Assembly (NCBI GenBank): GCA_002491115.1
Contig: DKVI01000075.1
Span: forward strand, 1 to 35,582
Length of the DNA stretch: 35,582 bases
Direction: 5' to 3'
DNA from: Lachnospiraceae bacterium UBA7182
GTDB lineage: Bacteria > Bacillota > Clostridia > Lachnospirales > Lachnospiraceae
Shown: positions 8,871-16,537 of the stretch, one piece after another
Position numbering within the stretch: position 1 is the first letter of the stretch
Layout of the letters: every line of letters begins with the position of its first letter
The notes under the pieces: model-generated
Seen by the model: the letters and a program-made list of their open reading frames with translations, nothing else
Database searches by the model: none
What the model was told of the DNA's origin: nothing
Position numbers and translations under genes: made by a program

Positions 8871-8894
8871 GCGGAAAAATGTGAAAAATCTGTG

Positions 8895-8925
8895 AAAAAA
8901 GCAGCCGCAAGGGACGGCTGCTTTT
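8895..8925 (-). terminator. Terminator of the purine operon
   Basis: On the minus strand, AAGCAGCCG pairs with CGGCTGCTT around a short loop (stem at 8901-8907/8915-8921), followed by a run of Ts. It lies 14 bases after the stop of the membrane-protein gene and just upstream of the marR promoter, so it insulates the two same-strand operons. Confidence 0.85.
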
Positions 8926-8938
8926 ACTGACAACAATT

Positions 8939-9778
8939 TTATATACTTTTTCTGTTCTTCCGCATTTGTATCCGTTCGCGAATCTCTGCGGCGCTGGCCG
9001 CGGCTGTCATAAAACGTGAGCCGGGGTTTTGCATCAGGAGGTTTTCCGCATTCTTTATCATGCGTTCTTTTAACTGTTCCTGCCGTTCTTTTAACTGCAG
9101 AATCTCCGTCTCCAGCTTTTCTTCCAGTTTCTCTTTCTTTTCATCAATACTGTCCGCCACTGCCGCTTTGGCAAAAGCAGCCGTAGCTTCCAGCAGACGT
9201 TTCTTCTCCAAAGCCCTGCGTTCCAGTTCGTCTTTGATCTGTTCGGCCTGAATGAGCAAAGCGCGCAGATCCATGGCCTTTCTGAACGCGTTGCTGAAAT
9301 CGTAAACAATACAGACCGTAATGACAAATGTCAGTACGGACACCACTTCTTCATGCATCCAGAAGATAAACTGCTCCACCGGCTTATGAACCACATAAAC
9401 CATAAGAAGGCTTAAAAACCCCCAGGCAATGGAGGAACTTAAGCAGATGTGCCCTTTATACTGGATATGCTGATCGCTGTAATCCCAGTATCGGACTTTA
9501 AAAAACCGCACCATTATTTCCCCGGTGGCATATTCCAGCACGGTCGCTCCCAGCGCGCCTACAATATACACAAGCGCGGGCGTCCCCTGAAAGGGCAGGG
9601 TCAGCCACAGGACCAGGATCGCGCCGCTGCCGTATAAAGGAAGCCAGGGGCCCCTAAGGAACCCCCGGTTTGTCAGTTTATGGTTCTTCACCGATACATA
9701 CGTCGATTCAAAGCACCATCCGAATATACAGTAAAAATAAAAGAACGACAGCCACTCCCGGAAGTGATAGCTATACAT
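8939..9778 (-). CDS. Putative ABC-transporter permease-like membrane protein (PF06541/CmpB-like)
   Basis: A 279-residue integral membrane protein with about five membrane helices (roughly 9-30, 43-63, 68-90, 109-130, 142-165). A long charged coiled coil follows (about 180-262), rich in Glu, Lys and Leu. The motif pattern, including FGWCFESTYVSV and NRGFLRGPWLPLYG near the N-terminus and EYATGEIM, is what I recall of the family annotated as putative ABC-transporter type IV (PF06541). No ATPase partner is adjacent and the transport role is unproven. The start follows AAGGCGGA and overlaps the end of purB by eight bases, so it is translated with the purine genes. Why a purine operon would carry it is unclear. 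Confidence 0.75.
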   Translation of the reverse strand: MYSYHFREWLSFFYFYCIFGWCFESTYVSVKNHKLTNRGFLRGPWLPLYGSGAILVLWLTLPFQGTPALVYIVGALGATVLEYATGEIMVRFFKVRYWDYSDQHIQYKGHICLSSSIAWGFLSLLMVYVVHKPVEQFIFWMHEEVVSVLTFVITVCIVYDFSNAFRKAMDLRALLIQAEQIKDELERRALEKKRLLEATAAFAKAAVADSIDEKKEKLEEKLETEILQLKERQEQLKERMIKNAENLLMQNPGSRFMTAAASAAEIRERIQMRKNRKSI

Positions 9779-11204
9779 GGATATCCGCCTTCATCCCCAG
9801 AAGCCCCTCATTGGCTCTGAGGATCGGTTTGACCACGTCTCTTAGGAATGCTTCCACCTGCACTTCTGACCGGCCCACATAGCGGGACGGTTCCATGCAC
9901 GCTTTCAGTTCCTCCATGGTCAGATTAAAGGCCGGATCGGCGGCGATCAGTTCCAGAAGATTATTTTCTTTTCCTTCCACTTTTACGTTTTTCCCGGCTT
10001 CCATGGAAAGAGTACGGATCTTTTCGTGCAGTTCCTGACGGTCCCCGCCGGCTTTCACCGCGTCCATCATGATGTTCTCCGTGGCCATAAAGGGCAGTTC
10101 ACTCATCAGCCGCTTCTCGATGACTTTCGGGTAGACCACCAGTCCGTCCACCACGTTCAGGCACAAATCCAGAATGCCGTCAACAGCAAGAAAGCCCTCG
10201 GGCACGGACAGTCGTTTGTTGGCGGAGTCATCCAGCGTGCGCTCAAACCACTGGGTCGCCGAAGTGACCGCCGGATTCAACGCATCAATCATCACATATC
10301 TGGAAAGGGACGCGATCCGCTCGCTTCTCATGGGGTTTCTCTTATAGGCCATGGCAGAAGACCCGATCTGGGATTTTTCAAACGGCTCTTCCACTTCTTT
10401 CAGATGCTGCAGCAGGCGGATGTCATTGGACATCTTGTGCGCGGACGCTGCGATGCCTGCCAGTACATTCAGCACTCTTGTATCTGTCTTTCTGGAATAC
10501 GTCTGCCCGGACACCGGCACGCAGCTTTCAAATCCCATCTTCCTGGCGATCATGGGATCAATCTTGTCGATGGTTTCCTGATCTCCTTCAAACAGCTCCA
10601 GAAAGCTTGCCTGGGTACCCGTGGTTCCTTTGGAGCCAAGAAGCTTCATGGTGCCAAGGACATACTCCAGGTCTTCTAAATCCATGCAGAATTCCTGCAG
10701 CCACAGAGACGCCCGTTTTCCTACTGTGGTCGGCTGCGCCGGCTGGAAATGGGTGAACGCCAAAGTCGGCAGTCCTTTATATTCATTTGCAAATTTCGCA
10801 AGCTCGGCGATTACATTGACCAGCTTTTTTTTCACCAGCCGCAAAGCTTCCGTCATCACGATAATATCTGTATTGTCTCCCACATAGCAGGAAGTCGCTC
10901 CCAGATGGATAATTCCCTTTGCCTTCGGGCACTGCACGCCGTAAGCGTACACATGGGACATCACGTCGTGGCGCACTTCTTTCTCCCTGGCCTTCGCCAC
11001 TTCGTAATTAATGTCGTCAACATGGCTTTTCAGTTCGTCGATCTGCTCCTGGGTAATAGGAAGGCCCAACTCCTTCTCCGTCTCCGCCAGCGCAATCCAC
11101 AGGCGCCTCCAGGTAGAAAACTTTTTGTCCGGAGAAAAGATGTACTGCATCTCCCTGCTGGCATAACGCTCGGACAGAGGGCTGTTATATCTGTCTGTAC
11201 TCAT
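9771..11204 (-). CDS. purB: Adenylosuccinate lyase
   Basis: PurB acts twice in purine synthesis: it releases fumarate from SAICAR to give AICAR, and from adenylosuccinate to give AMP. The 477-residue protein has the fumarase/aspartase superfamily signature GSSAMAYKRNP (281-291), with the mobile catalytic-loop serine. It also has the conserved HLGATSCYVGDNTD (100-113) and the TH-F-QPAQPTT segment holding the general-acid histidine. The gene follows purC by three bases, and purC makes the SAICAR substrate, so the two genes encode consecutive steps. The ATG at 11204 is preceded by GGGGA at a normal distance. The length is normal for the family's long form. Confidence 0.97.
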   Translation of the reverse strand: MSTDRYNSPLSERYASREMQYIFSPDKKFSTWRRLWIALAETEKELGLPITQEQIDELKSHVDDINYEVAKAREKEVRHDVMSHVYAYGVQCPKAKGIIHLGATSCYVGDNTDIIVMTEALRLVKKKLVNVIAELAKFANEYKGLPTLAFTHFQPAQPTTVGKRASLWLQEFCMDLEDLEYVLGTMKLLGSKGTTGTQASFLELFEGDQETIDKIDPMIARKMGFESCVPVSGQTYSRKTDTRVLNVLAGIAASAHKMSNDIRLLQHLKEVEEPFEKSQIGSSAMAYKRNPMRSERIASLSRYVMIDALNPAVTSATQWFERTLDDSANKRLSVPEGFLAVDGILDLCLNVVDGLVVYPKVIEKRLMSELPFMATENIMMDAVKAGGDRQELHEKIRTLSMEAGKNVKVEGKENNLLELIAADPAFNLTMEELKACMEPSRYVGRSEVQVEAFLRDVVKPILRANEGLLGMKADIHV

Positions 11205-11207
11205 ATG

Positions 11208-11912
11208 CTAAATCCCCAGTCTTCTGAACACTTCTTCATAAGCTTCTTCCACATTTCCCATATCCCGGCGGAAACGGTCCTTGTCCAGCTTCTCATGGGT
11301 CTTGGAATCCCACAGTCTGCAGGTATCCGGCGAAGTCTCATCCGCCAGGATAATCTCTCCTTTATAACGTCCGAACTCGATCTTAAAATCGATCAGGTCG
11401 ATTCCCAACTGGGCAAAATAAGCTTTATATATGTCATTTACTTTAAACGCGTACTCTGTGATCTTATCAATCTCTTCCCTCGTGGCAAGATTTAACGCAA
11501 TGGCAAAATAATCATTGATTAAAGGATCACCCAGCTCGTCATTTTTATAGCTGAACTCCAGTGTAGGAGCCGTAAAAGGCGTGCCTTCCGGCACTCCAAG
11601 CCTTTTGGAAAAGCTTCCCGCCGCCACATTGCGCACGATCACTTCCAGCGGGACAATCTCCACTTTCTTTACCGCCGTCTCGCGGTCATTTAACTCTTCG
11701 ATCAGATGTGTCGGGACGCCTGCTTTCTCCACCAGTTTAAATACATGGTTGCTCATACGATTATTGATCGCGCCTTTTCCGACGATGGTTCCTTTTTTCT
11801 CTCCGTTAAATGCAGTCGCGTCGTCCTTATAAGATACGATCAGCACATCCAGATCTTCCGTGGTATAGACTTTCTTTGCTTTTCCTTCATAAAGAAGCTC
11901 TTTTTTTTCCAT
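11208..11912 (-). CDS. purC: Phosphoribosylaminoimidazole-succinocarboxamide synthase (SAICAR synthetase)
   Basis: PurC joins aspartate to CAIR using ATP in the cytoplasmic purine pathway. The 234-residue protein shows the N-terminal ELLYEGKAKKVY nucleotide-binding motif, GKGAINNRMSNH, the VEIVPLEVIVRNVAAGS strand, LIDFKIEFGR and ADETSPDTCRLWD, all hallmark PurC segments. I chose the ATG at 11912, four bases after GGTGGAG; a GTG nine bases upstream is also possible and would add three residues. It is the first gene of a purC-purB-membrane protein operon with its own promoter, so other pur genes must lie elsewhere. No purine riboswitch or PurR box was recognised in the short leader. Confidence 0.97.
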   Translation of the reverse strand: MEKKELLYEGKAKKVYTTEDLDVLIVSYKDDATAFNGEKKGTIVGKGAINNRMSNHVFKLVEKAGVPTHLIEELNDRETAVKKVEIVPLEVIVRNVAAGSFSKRLGVPEGTPFTAPTLEFSYKNDELGDPLINDYFAIALNLATREEIDKITEYAFKVNDIYKAYFAQLGIDLIDFKIEFGRYKGEIILADETSPDTCRLWDSKTHEKLDKDRFRRDMGNVEEAYEEVFRRLGI

Positions 11913-11979
11913 TTTCTCCACCTGTCCTTTTTATGAATCTCATAGTGTCCCGCCGCTATTCGCACCAGGCTGTCCCAAC

Positions 11980-12008
11980 AGTATACCTCAATCACCCTTT
12001 GATTTCAA
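11980..12008 (-). promoter_or_regulatory. Probable promoter of the purC-purB operon
   Basis: TTGAAA (12008-12003), a 17-base spacer and TATACT (11985-11980) lie 68 bases ahead of the purC start. The -35 box begins immediately after the stop codon of the upstream ABC ATPase gene. No terminator separates them, so read-through from the importer operon is possible. Confidence 0.7.
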
Positions 12009-12794
12009 CTATCCTTGCATAAACCTGCTTAAAAACTGTCTTGTTCTCTCCTCATGGGAATGTTCAAATACCTGGTCCGGTGTTCCCTGCTCCAGAATAT
12101 ACCCGTCGTCCATAAAGATTACATGGCTTGCCACATCCCTTGCGAAGGCCATCTCATGGGTCACGATAATCATAGTCGTCTTCTGCTCTGCCAGTTCTTT
12201 CATGACCTTTAACACCTCCCCTGTCAGCTCCGGGTCCAGCGCCGAGGTAGGTTCGTCAAAACACAGGATATCCGGCTTTAACGCCAGCGCCCTTGCGATG
12301 GCCACCCGCTGGCACTGTCCGCCCGAGAGCTGATGAGGATAGTTTTCCATCCGGTCCGCAAGCCCCATCTGCCGAAGCAGTTCCTCCGCCAGCACGCGGA
12401 TTTCCTCATGAACCGCTTTTTTTCTCTCTTTATAGTCCGGCTGTTCCTTCGCCAGAAGTTCCTTCGCCAGCATCACGTTCTCCAGGGCCGTGTACTGGGG
12501 AAACAGATTAAAGGACTGAAATACCAGCCCGAAATGAAGTCTTTTCTTACGGATCTCCGAATCCCTGAAGGAAGCGGCGTCATCGCTGTCAAACAGTGTC
12601 TCTTCGCGCACGCGGATCTTTCCGCTGTCCGGGCGCTCCAGAAAGTTCAGGCACCGAAGGAGCGTGGTTTTGCCGCTGCCGGAGGAACCGATGATGGAGA
12701 GCGCCTGGCCTTCTTCCAACGAAAAACTGATATCTTTTAACACTTCTGTTTTTTCAAAAGATTTACATATATGTTCTACTTCTAATATTGCCAC
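12009..12794 (-). CDS. Polar amino-acid ABC transporter ATP-binding protein
   Basis: The cytoplasmic ATPase of an amino-acid importer, 261 residues, of the GlnQ/HisP type. Walker A is IGSSGSGKTT near residue 36, the Q-loop is LVFQSFNLFPQYTALENV, the signature is LSGGQCQRVAIARA, Walker B is ILCFDEPTSALDPE, and the switch histidine lies in IIVTHEMAFARDV. There is an extra stretch of about 20 mostly charged residues between Q-loop and signature (KELLAKEQPDYKERKKAV). The start appears to be GTG at 12794, six bases after a run of Gs; the nearby ATG is out of frame. It is third in the operon, eleven bases after the permease gene. Confidence 0.95.
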   Translation of the reverse strand: MAILEVEHICKSFEKTEVLKDISFSLEEGQALSIIGSSGSGKTTLLRCLNFLERPDSGKIRVREETLFDSDDAASFRDSEIRKKRLHFGLVFQSFNLFPQYTALENVMLAKELLAKEQPDYKERKKAVHEEIRVLAEELLRQMGLADRMENYPHQLSGGQCQRVAIARALALKPDILCFDEPTSALDPELTGEVLKVMKELAEQKTTMIIVTHEMAFARDVASHVIFMDDGYILEQGTPDQVFEHSHEERTRQFLSRFMQG

Positions 12795-12805
12795 CTCATA
12801 CCCCC

Positions 12806-13492
12806 CTATCTAAAGTAATCCAGTTTCTTCTCCAGCCGTCCCAGCAACACCGTCAGGATGCCGCTGAAGATCAGATAGTAGACCGCCGTAAAGAACATGG
12901 GCCAGATAGCGCCGGAGATTCCCTGAGAACCCTTCATAAACGCCTGCCCTGCCCAGATGATTTCCTGCAATGCGATAATACGCGCCAAAGACGTGTCCTT
13001 TACCAGCGTGATAATCTCATTGGACATGGGCGGCACAATCCTTTTGACCATCTGAAGCAGGGTGACTTTAAAAAAGATCTGGCTCCTGGTCATTCCCAGC
13101 ACCAGCCCGGCTTCTTCCTGTCCCACGGGAACGCTCTGGATGCCGCCTCTGTATATTTCCGAAAAATAACAGGCATAATTAAAGATAAAAGACACCGATG
13201 CCGCCAGAAACCGCCCGGACTCACCGCCGCCCCAGACAGGCTTTCCGAATACCAGTCCGGGAAAATAATAGATAATCAAAAGCTGGATCATCAAAGGCGT
13301 ACCCCTTATGATCCAGACTACCACTTTCGTAAAATAACCAAGCGGCTTAAAACGCGACATTGAGCCAAACGCGATGACAAGCCCCAGAGGGACCGCCCCC
13401 AGAAGCGTCACGAAAAAAAGCTTCAAAGTCTGCAAAAACCCCACATTCAATGACTGAATGACAATGGGCATCTGTTCCAGCATCAGTTCCAT
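12806..13492 (-). CDS. Polar amino-acid ABC transporter permease
   Basis: A 228-residue inner-membrane permease of the HisMQ/GlnP family, with about five membrane helices. It carries the family landmarks VVWIIRGTPLMIQLLIIYY near residues 80-98 and the cytoplasmic EAA-type loop GQEEAGLVLGMTRSQIFFKVTLLQ, which docks with the ATPase. It sits between the binding-protein and ATPase genes and should form a homodimeric pore. The start at 13492 follows AGGA at seven bases. A hairpin in the 71-base gap before it probably lowers its expression relative to the binding protein. Confidence 0.95.
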   Translation of the reverse strand: MELMLEQMPIVIQSLNVGFLQTLKLFFVTLLGAVPLGLVIAFGSMSRFKPLGYFTKVVVWIIRGTPLMIQLLIIYYFPGLVFGKPVWGGGESGRFLAASVSFIFNYACYFSEIYRGGIQSVPVGQEEAGLVLGMTRSQIFFKVTLLQMVKRIVPPMSNEIITLVKDTSLARIIALQEIIWAGQAFMKGSQGISGAIWPMFFTAVYYLIFSGILTVLLGRLEKKLDYFR

Positions 13493-13513
13493 CTGCTTAT
13501 CCTGCCTTCCCCA

Positions 13514-13548
13514 AAAATACAGGGGGCGAAAAGACTCCGTCCCCTGTA
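13514..13548 (-). terminator. Intercistronic hairpin, partial terminator or mRNA stabiliser
   Basis: ACAGGGG (13547-13541) pairs with CCCCTGT (13525-13519) on the minus strand, and TATTTTTGGGG follows. It lies between the binding-protein and permease genes. A weak terminator or a 3'-end protector at this place is common in importers, where far more binding protein than membrane complex is needed. Confidence 0.65.
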
Positions 13549-13563
13549 ATATGACTTAAATTA

Positions 13564-14472
13564 TTACTGTTCAATCAGCGCTGCCTGCACGCCGTAGGTC
13601 TCTGCAATCGCCGCCATGCTGCCGTCGCCGTAGCTTGTCTTAAAGAACTCGTTCAGCGCCGCTGCAAGGTCAGATCCTTTACGGAATCCCACACCGTATT
13701 CCTCGCTGTTCAATCCTACCGTATAAGTCAGGTTCGCGTAACCGGTTCCTTCGCCTACCATGGCCGCCGCCATCAAAGAGTCGATCACTGCCGCGTCAGA
13801 AGTACCTGCCGCCACTTCCATCAGCGCGTCGGACTGTGCCTTTACCGGTGTAAACTCAAGATTCAGGCTGCTGACCTGCTCTTCTCCCGCACTGCCTGCT
13901 TCTACCGCGAAGGTCAGGTCGGAAAGGCTTTCCACATCCTGATACTGATCCGCCTTGTCCGCCGGAACGATCACAATCTGTGCATTATTACAATACGCGT
14001 TGGAACACTCCATGGAACTCTTTACTTCATCCGTAAGCGTCATGCCGTTCCATACGCAGTCGATGGTCTTGCCGTCCAGCTCCATGATCTTGTTATCCCA
14101 GTCGATCTCAACAAATTCCACATCCACGCCCAGGCTGTCCGCAAAAGCGGTCGCCATGTCTGCGTCAAAACCGATCCAGCTGCCGCTCTCATCCTTATAG
14201 TCCATGGGCTCGAAATCCGTGATTCCTACTACCAGCGTACCTTTTCCCTGTACATACGCCAGGTCGCTCTCACCTGAAGCGGTATCCTCAGCGCCTGCTG
14301 CATCCGCCTCGTCTCCTGCTGCGTCCGTCTCGTTTCCTGCTTCTTCTGCCGGCGCCTCTGTCTCTGCCGGTGCATCTGCCGACGTATCGGCAGCGCCGCC
14401 TCCGCAGCCCGTCACCATCGCCGCAGTCATCACGCCTGCCAGCATTACTGCAATTAACTTTTTCATCTTCAT
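13564..14472 (-). CDS. Amino-acid ABC transporter substrate-binding lipoprotein
   Basis: A 302-residue extracellular lipoprotein of the family-3 solute-binding fold. The signal peptide ends in the lipobox VTGC with Cys23, so it should be lipid-anchored. An acidic Ala/Glu/Asp-rich linker (about 28-70) holds the domain off the membrane. The binding domain starts at GTLVVGITDFEPMDYKDESG and includes WIGFDADMATAFADSLG, the usual two segments near the ligand pocket. The ligand is probably a polar or cystine-like amino acid, but it cannot be assigned by eye. GGAGG precedes two in-frame ATGs at 14472 and 14466; I kept the first. It is the first gene of the importer operon. Confidence 0.95.
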   Translation of the reverse strand: MKMKKLIAVMLAGVMTAAMVTGCGGGAADTSADAPAETEAPAEEAGNETDAAGDEADAAGAEDTASGESDLAYVQGKGTLVVGITDFEPMDYKDESGSWIGFDADMATAFADSLGVDVEFVEIDWDNKIMELDGKTIDCVWNGMTLTDEVKSSMECSNAYCNNAQIVIVPADKADQYQDVESLSDLTFAVEAGSAGEEQVSSLNLEFTPVKAQSDALMEVAAGTSDAAVIDSLMAAAMVGEGTGYANLTYTVGLNSEEYGVGFRKGSDLAAALNEFFKTSYGDGSMAAIAETYGVQAALIEQ

Positions 14473-14597
14473 TATCCTCCTCGATAAAAGTTCTGTTGTT
14501 TTAACCCCCGCTGCAGCCGCTCACAATATCCCGGCCTTCGCGGTGATTTCCATATGCTACTACTTTACCACAATAAAGCATTTTCACAACACAGTCA

Positions 14598-14626
14598 TCA
14601 TATCAACTATAGGGAGAAATGTCAAT
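14598..14626 (-). promoter_or_regulatory. Promoter of the amino-acid importer operon
   Basis: A consensus -35 TTGACA (14626-14621), a 17-base spacer and -10 TATGAT (14603-14598) precede a leader of about 120 bases. I see no known riboswitch or T-box in that leader (14473-14597). The promoter lies 33 bases after the stop of the upstream gene. Confidence 0.82.
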
Positions 14627-14659
14627 ATATTTCAAAAAACTTCCTGCGTCCTGCGTCCC

Positions 14660-15361
14660 CTACGCCTTCTGTTTTATTCTGTACTCTCTCTCCCATTTAA
14701 GCAGCTTTTTTTGCAGATCTACACCGTCATAGTCCACTTCCTTTTCGCCGCTTTCTTCTTTAGAAAGTTTTCTCGCCAGCTCTGCCTGCTGTTCCACCGC
14801 CTCGTCCATCCGATACTCGCAGGACATATCAAAACACCTGGCCGCTTCGTCAAATAGAAACTGCCTGGCATAGCAGACCCCCAGATTGTTCCACACATCC
14901 GCATAAAACGCCATTCCAAGCCGCGCATTCTGATGCATCCTTAAGATACGACGATACTCTTCCATGGCTGCCCACTCGTTCTGATTGTTCAAAAGCTCGT
15001 CCGCCCGAAGCTTTAACTTCTCCTGCTCCTTTAACGCAGAGAACTTTTTCAGCCTGTCCTTTAATTCTTCCAGCTCCCGTCCTCTGTACAATCCGATGAT
15101 TTCTTCTGTCAAGGACACCAGTTTCTGGAAATTCGCTCCTGAGGCAATCTGACTTTCAAGGTTGTCCGCAAGAAACGGATCGCCCGCATATTCCCTGATC
15201 CAGCGGCACAGCTTTTCATTAAAAAAAGACCGGTCCACCAGATAAATATTATGGTACAAAAAATACGCCAGTTCTTCCAGACTGTACAGGTTCAGTCCTG
15301 CCTGCTCCACGAAAAAGGGAGTTTTTGTCCGCCTGTATTTACAAACCATAACCAGTCCCAT
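14660..15361 (-). CDS. Uncharacterised TPR-like helical protein, third gene of the DUF5717/DUF5716 operon
   Basis: I do not recognise a named family with confidence. The 233-residue protein has no signal peptide or membrane helix and should be cytoplasmic. Residues 1-110 are helical and include an aromatic-rich patch, LEELAYFLYHNIYLVDRSFF. Residues about 115-205 look like tetratricopeptide-type helix pairs, seen in NEWAAMEEYRRILRMH and NNLGVCYARQFLFDEAARCF. The C-terminus is strongly charged. The start is secure, with AGGAGG seven bases before the ATG. It follows the DUF5716-like gene by 14 bases, and both follow the DUF5717-like gene almost without a gap. The three products probably work in one complex. 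A role as an adaptor is inferred only from the repeats and position. Confidence 0.8.
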   Translation of the reverse strand: MGLVMVCKYRRTKTPFFVEQAGLNLYSLEELAYFLYHNIYLVDRSFFNEKLCRWIREYAGDPFLADNLESQIASGANFQKLVSLTEEIIGLYRGRELEELKDRLKKFSALKEQEKLKLRADELLNNQNEWAAMEEYRRILRMHQNARLGMAFYADVWNNLGVCYARQFLFDEAARCFDMSCEYRMDEAVEQQAELARKLSKEESGEKEVDYDGVDLQKKLLKWEREYRIKQKA

Positions 15362-15375
15362 ACTATCCCTCCTGT

Positions 15376-16533
15376 TTAAGTTCCGAAACCGTTACCGGTA
15401 TTGTCCGGGCTTCCGCTGTTTTTGAGCTCCTCTGCATCCCCCACATGAAACCTCTCCTCCCAGCAGAGCTCCGCACCCGGCCACATCTCCCCGAATCCCA
15501 GATCCGTCACTCTCACCTCGCATTCCGTCGGATTCACGTACCGCACTTCCACTTTAAGCCTGCTGACGCCCCCCGCCCTTTCAGGCAGATCTGTCAGCTT
15601 CAACCCTTCATACACAGACTCCCCGCCCATCATGGACCAGAACACAAACTCCACCAGCGGATCTCCCACCAGCAGGACCTCGCATTCCCCTTTCGCCTCA
15701 TGCCAGCTGCATCCGGCGCTGATCAGCGTATGGACATTTTCCTCACCTTTTGAAAAACTCCGAATCCCCGTATTGTACAAAAGTGTCTGCTCATTTAAAA
15801 ACAGATAACTTTTTTTCTGTTCCCCGTTTCCTGCCAGCACACAGGCTCCCCTGGCATAAATCTTATCACCCAAAAATACCCGGCGCCTGCGGCACAGTTC
15901 TTCTCTGCTCTTTTTATATGCCTGCTCATTCATATCTGTCCCTGTTAAGAATACCGCCGATACCTGCTTTTTTCCAAAGCGCTCTTTGAGCATGCCGCAA
16001 AGCCTGTCATCCCTGCCTTCTCCTTCTTCCCCGATCTGCCAGATTTCCGGCTTTAAAGCTTCCGCCAACATAGGAACTGTCCTTTTGTTCACCTGAAATC
16101 CGGACGCTTTGACTTCCTCTTCCCCGAATTCCAGAAGCCACACCTGCTGCTGCCATATATCATTGGTCTGATGCATCATCAGGTGAACGATGCTTTCGGA
16201 CGCGCTGATCATCTGTAACTGTTCTCTGATAAATCCCGCCTCGCAGGCGTCTTTGGCATATGTCTCTATCGTCTCCGCCGACAGATCAGGCAGCACAAGA
16301 ACCGCATGGATTTTCTCCTTTTTCCCGTATTTCTTTAAAGCGGATAATACTTTCCGGAAACACGCCGCCCTCGTACCGCATTCGCCGAAATCCAGCGGCA
16401 GCACCTGCGCTTCTTTCATCTGGGCATCCTGACAGCAGACGCCCGGCGTCTCCTTCTGACAGTCGATGCCCACATACAGACTGCCATTTTTATCTTCCAT
16501 ATCCATAGCGATTTCCCTTTCCCTGTTCCGCAT
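15376..16533 (-). CDS. DUF5716-like protein with a degenerate Hsp70/actin-type fold
   Basis: A 385-residue cytoplasmic protein that I recall as the DUF5716 family of Lachnospiraceae. Its motif order matches an Hsp70 ATPase domain: YVGID (20-24) at the phosphate-1 position, VLVLPDLS (78-85) followed by a helix, ISASESIVHLM (109-119) where Hsp70 has NEPTAAAL, VWLLEFGEEE (131-140) where it has the DLGGGT phosphate-2 loop, FLTGTD (195-200) for the adenosine motif, and ARGACVLAG (227-235) for the final helix. The glycine-rich loops are poorly kept, so ATP hydrolysis is doubtful. Residues 243-365 are beta-rich, like a substrate-binding lobe. The start at 16533 uses AGGTGA, which overlaps the upstream stop. 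The Hsp70 reading is my inference. Confidence 0.78.
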   Translation of the reverse strand: MRNREREIAMDMEDKNGSLYVGIDCQKETPGVCCQDAQMKEAQVLPLDFGECGTRAACFRKVLSALKKYGKKEKIHAVLVLPDLSAETIETYAKDACEAGFIREQLQMISASESIVHLMMHQTNDIWQQQVWLLEFGEEEVKASGFQVNKRTVPMLAEALKPEIWQIGEEGEGRDDRLCGMLKERFGKKQVSAVFLTGTDMNEQAYKKSREELCRRRRVFLGDKIYARGACVLAGNGEQKKSYLFLNEQTLLYNTGIRSFSKGEENVHTLISAGCSWHEAKGECEVLLVGDPLVEFVFWSMMGGESVYEGLKLTDLPERAGGVSRLKVEVRYVNPTECEVRVTDLGFGEMWPGAELCWEERFHVGDAEELKNSGSPDNTGNGFGT

Positions 16534-16537
16534 CTTA

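Noticed and set aside
10026..10679. Long open frame opposite purB
   Set aside because: Its sequence is His/Gln/Arg-rich with no domain, as expected from reading the reverse complement of purB.
14641..14659. Short direct repeat CCTGCGT after the TPR-like gene
   Set aside because: Only two 7-base copies, no hairpin or T tract, and no related copies seen nearby, so neither a terminator nor a mobile-element end can be supported.
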